Positions 11,501-23,500 of a DNA stretch of 64,000 nt are shown here, piece by piece. The DNA lies in assembly GCA_034440635.1 (NCBI GenBank), contig JAOTON010002088.1, positions 248,001 through 312,000 on the forward strand, given 5' to 3'. The notes below the pieces were generated by a model. It saw only the letters and a program-made list of their open reading frames with translations. It had not been told where the DNA came from and ran no database searches. Position numbers and translations under genes: made by a program. Source of the DNA: Lepas anatifera. Lineage: Eukaryota; Arthropoda; Thecostraca; Lepadidae. Each line of letters begins with the position of its first letter. The stretch's first letter is position 1.

Positions 11501-14500
11501 TTGAAGTCGAAGACATCCCTTTATCTGAATACTGATTTATGCAAATCAGGGTATGTTTGAATGTAAGCTGATGACCATTGTTGGTTGGCAGTCCCTACCA
11601 ATGGTCCCCAGCCCTTGGAATTTTTCCCTAACTTTCAAACAGTACCCCTCTAGCTCGAAGTACTTGAAGGCCTTTCCCGTTTGGCAAGGGCTAATGCGGC
11701 CTTTGATGAAGGTCGTTATGAGCACATAACCAGGCAAGCAAGGGGAAGGTAGGAAACCGAAGAGCGTAATCAAGAAAACAATAGCTCTTCTTCGATTCAT
11801 GTAATGTTCCCTTTGTGCCCACTCCCAACAACATGAGAGTTGGCTACACCATATAGCCTCAACAGTCGATGTGTGTAAAAACCCAAAGCTGCTTTTTACC
11901 CATTTTCTTCCTTTGTCTTTGAAAAAATGTGAAAATAAGCAAGACCTGAATGTGTGTATTTCACCCTGGACACTTAATTGTGATTGTGAGGTGGCGCTTC
12001 TAGTTTCATCTTTAATAATCAATGTTGTACAGTCTAGGTATTATGGTAGTAAGCAGATCACATCTCGCGGTTCAAAGGATCACATCAGAAGGTCCACTGA
12101 TCAAAGGGTCTAATCAGACCCCGTTCAAGTTGTTTGGCAGCATTACGTCATCATGGCTGGAGAGGCACAACAGTTACTATGCAGGGCATTGGAGAAATTG
12201 CACTTTTTCGAAGCTCTAAATAACCTATTTTAGAACTATATCAACAAAACTTATATGGTTGAACAGAAAGCTAAAATATTTTTATTTGTGAAACCCTCAG
12301 ACGTTTTGCAAAAACTCCAGTGAAGAATATTATTTTTACAAATTTTCCAGGGCGTGTCAAAATAAGAACAGGTTCAGCACTAACAGCTGTTTGCAGTAAG
12401 GCTAATCTCGATTTTGATTGGCTGTTGATTTCTGACCTTTGATTGGCGGTTGGTGGTACCTGCAGCAGAAGACAATAAACACCGGTGATCTCTTGAGCAA
12501 AGGCAAACTTATTTCTCTCGGCTATTAAGTAGGCCTGAGTTGATCAAATAAATGCATGCCTTTTCAACAAATTCTTTGAAGTGTTATGATTTTTTCATTA
12601 GATTTACGTAAAATATGCTGCTCACCGTTGAGATCAAGGTTACTGTCAAATGGGTGAAACAAGCTGATTTCGATTTATACTAGATTGCTGCCAAGTAAGC
12701 CCAAACTTGGTATGTTCCAGCTGATCCTTCCAAAAACTTAGTATAATCTCCTAGAACTTAGTAGGAAAGGGTGGTGACATCACCGTGGGAGGACTATATT
12801 TAGTAAGAAACTTGGTTGTACCCGTAGTTAAAGTACCCTGGGTCTAATGTTCATAGGCTCTACACTTTGAAAGTTGACCTTTTGAATAAGAAGTCCAACC
12901 TTCAAAAGGTCCAAAAAGGCGTGCTCAGATGCATGAGAGTGGGATGCATGATGCTGCAGAGGCGTGCTAAGACACTTGATGATAGAGGAAATGAGGGTCA
13001 GGTTAGGTCAGGTCAGTTGTGTATGCCCTTGGTCTGTATTTCCTAATCTGGGGATATCACACTTTTCCAGATTCTGAGTGCGCCTCTGGTCTGGCTACCA
13101 CTTTGGGAAATGTTTTAGAAATATTCCCACATTCTGCAAGAAAATCCCAAGAGGTGAAACAGACAGAAGGAGGGAGCGTTAGAGGAGTAGCATAAAGTGG
13201 TACTCAGACCAGAGGCGCACTCAGATTCTGGAAAGAGGGGTGAAATCCCCAGACTAGGAAATTGGGACCAAGGGTATACACACCTGACCTGACCTGACCT
13301 GACCTGACCTGACCTAATCTAACCTAACCTACCCTAACCCAATCCATCCCAGCCCAGCCCAACCCAACCCAACCCAACCCAACCCAACCCAACCCAACCC
13401 AACCCAACCCAACCTAACCTAACCTAACCTAACCTAACCCTCATTTCCTCCTATTATCATGTGCCTTTGCACGCCTCTGCAGCATCATGCACCCCACTCT
13501 CATGCATCTGAGCACGTCTCTTTGGACCTTTTGAACGTTGGACTTCTTATTCAAAAGGTCTAACTTTCAAAGGGTAGAACCTATGAACTTTAGGCCCTTT
13601 GAACGTTGGACATTCTGATGTGATCCTTGTGAACCGTGAGATGTGATCTGCCTACTACCATAATACCTACAGTCTGTCAGAGAATCTGTTGTGTTGTGAT
13701 GAATGTAGTTGCCCATTTGGCGCCCCTACATATACCCGTCCAACTGCAAAAAATGTGTAAAATCACAATGAAGGTACTTCATACTTAACTGTAGAGTAAT
13801 CCTTCATGTTTTATCTATGAAATAAGACAGAAATCAAAGTATAACACACACTTCGAGGACCTTAATAAAAACGTAAACAATAACTACCGCATCTACACAT
13901 CCGCACGCTCCTAACGAAAATATTCAAAAGGAAATTTTGCAATGTTATGTGTAAAAAATATTGGTATAAATTAAAAAAGAAAAATTTACTCATTTTAACC
14001 ACATTTTGCTGATAAATTTATTTTGAAGAATAATAAAAGATGAGAAAACATTTTTCAATGGCTATAAATGTAATAAATTATATTGAGAATATTTTACTGT
14101 CAAATAGCAGAATGTACTGCCATTTGAGTTTGCGGTGATAGTGTTTGTTGGTTTCAGTCATTTCTGTGTCTCTACTAACCGTGGTTGGTCTGTGCTTGAA
14201 ACCGGAGATGGACGAAAATGTGCGCGGGACCCCAAATTTTTGTCTTTTTATTTGGACGAGTTTATGTGGCGAGAACGCCATGAAAATAAGTGGCAAGATT
14301 TTCTTGTGACTGTCCGCCGACAGTATCGTTAGATAAGTACAACCAACAGAACCTAACCTGACCTAACCTAACCTTGTCTTGATTTAGCGAGCCAGCCTGT
14401 GGTGCACCGAGCTGAGGTTTGGTACGCTTTCACAATGGTGCTTTACCTCTGGTACAAAGGTACCAACAGTCAGTCAGCTGATGGTCAGTCAGCTGATGGT

Positions 14501-17500
14501 CAGTCAGCTGATTGTTTCCATAAGCTAACTGACGATCAGCTGCCATTGTCTTTTGTCATTTTCGGTGTTTTGTTTATTTTTGGTGATGGACGGCCTGGGA
14601 TTGCGACGTTCAGGTTAAGTAAGTGTTGAAAATCGGGATTTAAGTGGGAATGGCGCTACGGGACCTCACTGAATGGAAAGAAGGTGTCTTGCTGATCATG
14701 AAAATGTATCATATCTATAGAAAATATTTCGGGAAAGTGGACGTCTTATTTAAGATTAGCCGCCCATTTTTTATATCAGTCAATATTTTTTGCAAGTTAC
14801 CTCCCAAATGCTGATATAGTGCCAGTTATACTGGAATTTCTTGGGAATGTAAATCTGTTATGTCATGGGTCAGTGAGCTTGAATGGCCAGCCTCAAACTT
14901 TCAGAGAACATTGTGTGGTACCATCCCTCTACGGACTCAGTTCACTTGTGTTATCCCAACTTTTCCCCCTTCTTTTTACGGAATTTCCCAATAGATTTTC
15001 CAATAGCATAGCCGAGATTTGCAGAACAACATATTTGACATCTATGAACTCATTTGACCTTGAAGATATTGACCTGACTCAATGAAACGTGGCTACAATG
15101 TAGACCACCTTTGGCCACACTCACAAATGGGTGTTTGTTCTAACCCTCTTGGTTTTTTAGATCTGAGTGGGAGTTACTATAAGGAACATCTCCTTTGACT
15201 AGCATTTGCTGCAGAAACATCATGTTCAGATCAATCGTGGTATGCAAACTGGCAAGTGATAATTCTGAATTTTGTTGCAGGATATGGGGGAGGCTATGGA
15301 GGAGGTGGAGGAGGATATGGTGGTGACAGAAATGGTATGCTTTTGTCTCCTTTTAGTGCACCTAATTTGTTCTGCTACTTTTCATGTTTAAGCTGGACGT
15401 TCAGATATTGAAATAATCCACACCTGGCTTTCATATGATTTTTATAATAACCTATTGAAACTTCAACTGTATAGTCATTACTTCTGTTTTATTCCTCATT
15501 GACATTGTATAAAAATACATTTAAAGTAGAACACATCTAAAAGGCTTGATGTGCACAGTACAGCTGTTATAAATCATCATTGTTAACAGTTGTCACACGC
15601 TGCAGTTGGTCCTGATGAGCTCTTATCTCCAGGCGGCAGTGGTGGAGGCGGGGGGTACCGCGGCAGCCGCGACGAGGGCGGTTACGGAGGCGGCGGCGGC
15701 GGTGGCCGGGGCGGCTACAGCAGCCGTGACAGTGGCGGGTACGGTGGCGGCGGCGGACGAGATAGCGGCTATGGTGGTGGCGGCGGCGGACGTGATGGCG
15801 GCTACGGTGGCGGCGGCGGCGGACGTGATGGCGGCTACGGTGGTGGCGGCGGCGGCTCGCGCGATGGCGGCTATGGCGGAGGAAGCGGAGGCGGATACGG
15901 AAGTCGTGGCGGCGGCGGGTACGGCGGCGGTCGCGATGAGGGAGGCGGATACGGCGGCGGACGCGGTGGCAGCGGAGGTTACGGAGGAGGTCGCGAGGAG
16001 CGTGGCGGCGGCGGTGGATACGGAGGCGGTCGGGACGACAGCTACGGGGGTGGAGGTCGCGATTCCGGATACGGCGGCACCCGGGACGGAGGATACGGCG
16101 GCGGCGGTGGCGGCGGGTATCGGGGAGGACGCGACGGCGGTGGCGGCGGATACAGGTCAGAACCAACGCAGTTGTTTTGTTTTCCGTCATTACTTAACTC
16201 AAGCTTTGTAAATGGTGTGTAAGATGGTCAATTGCATAGTTAGGGTTAAACCATGATTAGTAAAATTTTACTGATATTGAGTAATATTTGTGTTTGGAGT
16301 GTCTTTCCAATCTTTCACTCGTTACCTCGTATGTTAAACCAAAATCTGTTAGAATTGATTTAGATCGGAACTGTCAGCTTAGCTTAAAAAGGTGACTGAA
16401 ACTGAATTATGATTGCATGGCACACTTTCTTTATTTTTGGGGCATGCACTTGCGATGTTGTGGAGATGAAGTCAGTTCGTTATTCAGAATACTACATTTA
16501 TAGGCACCTCTCCAAATTTACTGTGTACAAGTGGTTGAGAGCCCTTTTGTCCACTCGTGATTATTTAAAGGTCGAGATCGGTTTCACGTAAAAAAAGATA
16601 TCCCATGATCGCGGTGACTTTCGAGCCATCGTAAGGTATCTAGGCCTTGGATAATGTGTGGAGACTGATCCATACTGTATCTATGCATCAAGCCATCAAC
16701 AAATTGCGTAACTGGGAGCACCGCAGAAGAAGTGTTTGGTCATGCTAGGTTGAAACGCTGCTGGTACCATAACACGCTATGTTGAGGCTGACGATCTCTT
16801 CATGCATATTCAGTGGTATCGCTCGTGCTCTCGATTGTGTAAAGGTTGCATGAAGATGTGGTCTCATTTGTGGACGCAGCTTTTCCCCTCGGCCCGGTTC
16901 ATTAGATCCGTCACGGCATCCAGGGAGCGCAGCATAACCCAGGTCAATGTACAGCTCCCTACATTTGAGTCTGCACACTGGGTTCGGCTAATTTCTGGCT
17001 ATGTATTGCTCCCTGGGTCATGATTAGAAACAACACGCGTTTTTGCCCTTAGCTTACGATTTATAAGGCAAAATTGGTTTTCAACATCATGTTTCGAACA
17101 TTATTTGGATAAACGGGCTCCTAAAGCTCTCCTCTCTCGTGGCAATTACCTTTTTCTCTAAAATATTAGGGCCAATTTTTGGTGAGTGCACAATAGACCA
17201 AGTCGTCAGAAAATAATTTCCGATTTCGATTAAGAGTAGTGATTTTATTATGTCATGATATGTTGCAAACATAATGCAAGTAAAACAAATCCGATGAATA
17301 TTCGTTTAATGGGCGCAGAACGGCCTTTTCTGAACGCATGTTTTCAGTAGGACGGCGTTGAAGTCTCCATTGACTTCACAATGCATTGATGTCAGTATCC
17401 TTGTAGCAAGGTAACTTTGTTACCAACATCCAAACGTCGGATCCATTTGCACCCGATCCGTAGCCAGGCGGATGCACTGATACCCGGGCACTGCTGAACG

Positions 17501-20500
17501 CCGGCACCCTCTGGTCCTTTCCTGGTCACCCCGTTGTATTGAAGATAGGTGGATTTCTCGAGTTTTGAACCTTAACAACTTTGGAAATTGTTGGCGTTTA
17601 AAGGGAATGTGTCACCTTGGTCGAATCCTGGAATTTAGGTAATTAGGGTACTTTTAGCCGAAAATCATGGAACCCTCCATGATTTCTCTGAAAATGTCAA
17701 TAAGCTCAATATTTTATTTTTAAAATGCGCCTCTAAGGGAAAATAAATATTTGCCTGTGGATGATGTCATGATCTGGTAACCACTACCATATTTAATAGG
17801 CTTCAAGGGCTTAGATTGACTGATACTCACCGTGACGTCAGCATATGTCGTCACACCAACAACTGACAACTGTGGCCTGCTGCTCAGGGTACATGAGGGG
17901 TACATTTCAGGTAGGTTTTAGCTTTTATCGACGGAAGCTTCGAGTTTCAAGACAAATGAGATATTGAGTACCGGGTTTTCCGGCATGCTTTACAACTTGG
18001 CTATCTCAGTCAAAATCACGTTATAAAGGTGCCACATTCTCTTTAACGACGCACCAACCTCTTGGATTATACGGTGTCGCTAACTCTCATCCTGTTGGGA
18101 GGGATAGTCAGGTTGTTCTCTCATTCACTGTCCCTGCCGGGATTTGAACCCGGAACCTATGGTGCACGATACAGATGTGCTGCCTACTGCAGCACAGCAC
18201 CCCTCTCCCTCCACCCTTAATAGCTTTGGCTGGTCAGCTGGTTGAGCTTTTTCTCTAGTTGAGCACCTATTCAGATTTGGAAAGGATAGATAACAAGTAA
18301 AACTCATGTCTAATGTACTACGGAATTGATGTGTATTGTGTGATTGTGTAGGATATTCGGGTTGCCAGGTCATCTGCAAATATATGATGGTGATTAAGAC
18401 ACACTCACAGCATTAACATGCGTCAGACAAATAAATACGGCAAACAAATAGAATTAGTCGTCAATCCGGTTTGTTTCAGAACTTGTGTCTCAAAATGCCC
18501 ATGACGCAGGATAGCATACCTACAGCCTCCAGTCTGATCATTTGATTATTACATTACTACACTGTCTTACTCCAGGTCTCACATACAAACCACGCTCGTA
18601 GCCAGACCCAAATCTGAGTAGGTGCTCAACTAGAGAAAAGGCTCAACCAGCTGACCAGACAAAGCTATTAAGGATGGAGGGAGAAGGGGTGCTGAGTTGC
18701 AGTAGGCAGCACATCTGTATCCTGCACCATAGGTTCCGGGTTCAAATCCCCGGCAGGGACAGTGAATGAGGACAACCTGACTATCCCTCCCAACAGGATG
18801 AGAGTTGGCGACACCGTATAATCCAAGAGGTTGGTGCGTCGTTAAAGGGAATGTGGTACCTTTATAACGTGATTTTGACAGAGATAGCCAATTTGTAAAA
18901 CATGCCGGAAATAATATCTCATTTGTCTTGAAACTCGAAGCTTCCGTAGATAAAAGCTAAAACCTACCTGAAATTTACCACTTATGTACCCTGAGCAGCA
19001 GGCCACATTTGTCAGTTGTTGGTGTAACGACATATGCTGACGTCACGGTGAGTATCAGCCAATCGAAGCCCTTGAAGCCTATTGGATATGGTAGTGGTTA
19101 CCAGATCATGACATCATCCACAGGCAAATATTTATTTTTCCCCTAGAGGCGCATTTTAAAAATATAAATATTGAGCTTATTGTACATTTTTCAGAGAAAT
19201 CATGGAGGGTTCCATGATTTTCGGCTAAAAGTACCCCTAATTCACTAAATTCCAGGATTCGACCAAGGTGACACATTCCTTTAAACGTCAACAATTTCCA
19301 AAGTTTTTACGGTTCAAAACTCGAGAAATCCACCTATCTTCAATACAAGGGGTGACCAGGAGAGGACCAGAGGGTGCCTTGGCGTCTCAGCAGCTGCCCG
19401 TATCCAGTGCATCCGCCTGGCTACGGATCAGGTGCAAATGGATTCGACGTTTTGATGTTGGTAACCGTTGCCGTGCTGCAAGGATACGGACAACAATGCA
19501 TTGTGAAGTCAATGGAGACTTCAACGCCGTCCTACTGAAACCATGTCTTCAGAAAGGCCGTTCCCCGCCCATAAAACGTAGATTCATCGGATTTGTTTCG
19601 CTTGCATCATGTTTGCAACATATCATGACATAATAAAATCACTACTCCTAATCCGAAATCGGAAATTATTTTCTGACGACTTGCTCTAGTGCACAATCGA
19701 TGACGGGGAGCAAATGACGGAAACTGTTTGTCGAATCACGACTGAGTGAGCAGTAGTTCGCAAGCAATAAAACAAAAACTATAGAGCCTAGTTTGTACAT
19801 TTTTAATGGCCAAGGGCTGTAAATTGGAGTGTAATCACAGAGCGCCCATCTGCGAGGTGTCCCGGAGAACGTGGCCCCTAAACAGGCCTGCATTAGGCAG
19901 GTGCTGGCGGAAAGGTCTCGTTAGAAATGGGTAGTGGCCTGAGGAATAGATGTCGAGCGTTTGACACTCACACACGGATGTCACGGGTGAAATGTAGACA
20001 TTGACTCCTGAAAGTACGGTTTCGGTATTTGAAGTGAAGCAAGCAGTGAGCTGGGTCCTCCCAGCAGAGAAAGTGTCACACCTGTCATAATTTGAACTTC
20101 GTGCCCGAAACACAAGTGGCTGGTTCGTTAGGGGACCTTGTTATTCGATTAGAGTTTTGTAGTGTCGGGATATCTTCATACGACATTGGTTGTAGATTTT
20201 CGCCAGGGTTCCGATCGTCTCAGCCGTAGTATCACGAACAGGTGCTCTCGATGTACGTTTCGTGGTTTCCACAAGGTTTCTTATATCGCGGTCACCGCTT
20301 TAGCCAGGATGTCAGGTAGACTTCAAGAGGTCATACATGTTTGGTAAGCCACGGTTAGAAAAGCAGCAGCTCTGATCCATGGTGCGTAGGGGGTAAAGAG
20401 AACTGCGTGACTGGTTGCGCTGTTCCTGCCTCAAAACTACGTGGGATGATTGGATGGTCTTTGTAACATAGTGAAACATCCCATCGAAAGAGGCAGCAGT

Positions 20501-23500
20501 AGTCCGACGGCCCAGATGCGTTATGGGTTTCGTATTCGGAGCATTAATAGCACGGAACAGTATGGAAGAATCCGCACCAGAATTACCCAGTCAAAGTGTA
20601 CCAAGGATGGTACGGTGGTGTTGCTGTGGTAGCAATGGTACACACAATCGAATTATTTTTCATCACTTTGTAGGCTGGTGAGTTTCTGTGTTGCAGCAGT
20701 GAGGATGGTTTTTGTGATTAGTGGACTTTGTCAGTCCCAGTTTTTAGGCGATGTCCGCTTTATTTCGCGAACTTTCCCAAACAATGCCAGAAGAATGGCA
20801 ACATGTGGTCGACAGGATTTTTAGGCACGCGTAATTATTCACGCTCGCCTTCCGAGGTATTGATTGTTAGGCAGCGAAAGCGTAAGGGTTGTACTACTAT
20901 TGTGGCTGATCTCTACAAGCTGGTTTTAGGACTGATAATTACGTGAGAATGGGTAACTGAAAAAAATAATGAACATCTACACGAGACTGATTGGGAGTCT
21001 GCAAATTTGTTGTTCGCAAGGAAGTGGCTAAGAAAGCCTGACGGTGAAAGTGCTGAGATTGGAGTGTCCGTTCGAAATTTGTTTATTTTCGAGTGGCACA
21101 GTCTATGTTCTTAAATTTTATTGTATGGAAATAATTCTGGAACAAGCTTGTGGTATCAAGGTGATTACAGGACGTTGTTTCAACTCCTCGAAAGGATTGA
21201 TATCGAAACTTGCGGACAAAGCAAGTTTCTAACCCTAGTCCCAATGGATCTTTTCCCTATGCTCCATCGTAAATTTCGCTTAACCCCTTTAAACTTAACT
21301 TCAACTTACCTTTTAAACTTTAAAGCTCTCAGGTTCCAAAAAGTGTAGGTGGCGGAGGAAAAGATGAGATCTAAAGGGTTTTGTTGGATACCTCCAGACG
21401 ATCGGGGGCTGCCTTGGATCCATTCCATCTAAACAGAAGAGACCGCTGGCTCCTGTCCGAGACTCGTGTGCGGGCACTTCCCCAGTTTTGTTTTAGTTCA
21501 TATTACACAGTGCACCATTCTGTTGATGCGCATAATTTTGAGTTGTAAACATTGTTTCATGGTTTTTATATGCTCCCTTCAAAATGCGTCGTTTTACTGT
21601 CTGGTTCGAAACCAGATGGCTTAGGTCAGATTCACCCCTTTCCCACGTTTGCCTCGGTTTTTATCTGATTTTGGGGGGGATTTTGGTGATAGCTGTTGTG
21701 TTAAGGCTTTATTCGGGACGTCGTTCGTGGTGAATGAAACCGGATGTACCCAAGGCCTTTTTTCAACAAAAATATTTAGATCGCACATTGTCGCTGCGAG
21801 GAGTATTTTTTGGTATTTACTTTAATTTCCAAATCCTAGATGGAAAATTAGCAGCCAATGGTGCTACATTCGTGGTCAGTCATGCAGCAACGCTAAATTA
21901 AGTTCAGAAACAGTCTCAGATACATTATGCCTCGATACATTATGCTCTCGGCTGGGCATCATGCAATTCTTGGAACACAGCACGCCGATGAGGGCCGTTC
22001 TACGATGGCCTACAACCACTTTTGTATCTCGTGCTCTGTTTTCCATCTCGGATCCGGGAAGAACGTCCAAAGAATAGGTCATGATTCCAAAGCTATGTAT
22101 GGCCGAAATCGACCCTGGCATCTTCACTCGGTGCCGCCTGGGGTTCCGGTGGTACCCTCACCGCTTGGTTTTCGCGAATGATTCCGAGCAGGTTTACATG
22201 AGAGACCCGTCGCTTTGCGTAACTTTCGTCTGGTCAATTTCTCAACCTAGGCCGAAAAAATTGATATAAGATCAGGCCAGCGAGTTTTCTTTAAACCCTT
22301 GTATGGTGATTTTGTTGTTCCAAATTTTTGCAGACTTAACTTGGATATAACTGGGCTCCTGGAAGAGTAATATCGCGTTTGTCAGCATCATTCGGAAAGT
22401 CTTGGAAGGACAAATTGATCAGATGCCAGCCATTTTGAGGTCTGGTCAGTAGCTAGGTCATCAGAGGTCGTTTTTTTCATTTCATTGATGTCTTAACTTT
22501 GAAGAAAAAAACACGATACAGCAATACATTTGAAAGAGTGAGGGACGTGATCTAAGGATTGGAATGATTTGCAGCATGCCTTAAAATCCTTAGTTTACCT
22601 TGGCCTAATGTGAAAGTCCTGTCACCTAAAAATCATAAACTGAACCCTTGGGTTAAGACTTAACACATTGGTGCCCTTGCCCCTTTTTGTAGGTCTAGTG
22701 GTTGCCTAGTTAGAAGGGATCGGTCTCCATTTACTTCTACACATGCAAACAAAAACGAACGAGTGGCACATACACAAGCATAGGTTAAAAACAGACATGG
22801 ATTAAAAACAACAGACCAACGTGACATTTGGTTTATGTTGGACCACTGTGGTGTCTCAGTCGAACGGACATGGTTCAAGAGCAAAAGACGTTGGTGCGCT
22901 TTCAGCATCGTTCCTTTTTTTCCGAATCGCCGTTGGGTCCTGAGGTATTTGGACCTCCCCCAGGCGGTGGTGGATACGAAAAGAGCCTGGGCGGTGCCAG
23001 GGTAATTGTCATGTCGCTTTTAGGAATTCTACTGGAAGAAAGAGCGAAGACATGTTGTTCTAATTCTCCATCGGATTAGTATTAGAGTGGGGAATCCGGG
23101 CTCGAAAAGTGTGAGCGGGCACGTTATTCTGGGACTCAAGTCACCTCCGATTTGTAAAGCATGGATATACCTTATTAACAATATTTGGAATTCATGTTTG
23201 TTTCTGTCTTTCGTCCGTCGTTGGGATAATTACGGTAGGGGATTTTATGGAAATATGAATATTGCGAGACTGAATGTGTTTGCTCCATATATTTAAAATT
23301 TATTTGAGCGTGGAACATAACTGTTATGCTGATGCCTTTACCACTCCACTAGATTAATATTTTAACTTGATATTCCCACGTCTCGTCCATTTTTTTCCTT
23401 CGAGTTTGATATGAGTGCCCTTGTACTTCATGCATACTTTCAAGCGATGACTTCATTTATTGGTAGCCCAGACTATTCGTTCCGTGTGTGCTCATACCGT

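Larger units (their letters stand above)
12030..13670. repeat. Foldback with about 0.4-kb inverted arms
   Basis: The left arm (12030-12114 plus 12841-13113, interrupted by the hAT insertion) is repeated inverted at 13196-13670. Shared landmarks: ttatggtagtaagcagatca, ccttttgaataagaagtcca, gcatgatgctgcagaggcgtgc (split here: gcatgatgctgcag) and ctgagtgcgcctctggtctg. It lies inside the inner part of the larger 3256-14762 structure. Confidence 0.78.
3256..14762. repeat. 11.5-kb interval bounded by long inverted arms
   Basis: The left arm runs 3256 to about 5678 and includes a later 1.15-kb hAT insertion. The right arm is 13724-14762. They are diverged inverted copies: cggctaatcttaaataagac at 3256 reappears inverted at 14762, and further matches run through the GTCAGTCAGCTGAT stretch, the ggttgtactta motif and the gatgcggtagttattgttta segment. 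No target duplication was found at the outer ends. Inferred to be two copies of one DNA transposon in opposite orientation, or a large foldback, inside cabeza intron 1. Confidence 0.7.
17186..19694. repeat. 2.5-kb palindrome with arms of about 1.1 kb in cabeza intron 3
   Basis: The left arm 17186-18280 and right arm 18608-19694 are inverted copies along their length, separated by about 327 bp. From outside in each arm carries: the gtgcacaat/agtcgtcagaaaataattt edge, ggacggcgttgaagtctcca, gatccgtagccaggcggatg, a TTAA-flanked MITE, a tRNA-derived SINE and gtaggtgctcaactagag. Scattered substitutions and small indels show it is not a simple assembly mirror. Confidence 0.88.

Noticed and set aside
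15567..16190. 207-codon Arg/His-rich open frame on minus, and an Ala-rich frame on plus (15606-16211)
   Set aside because: Both are other-frame readings of the Gly-rich cabeza exon 3; only the GGY frame fits splice phases and family.
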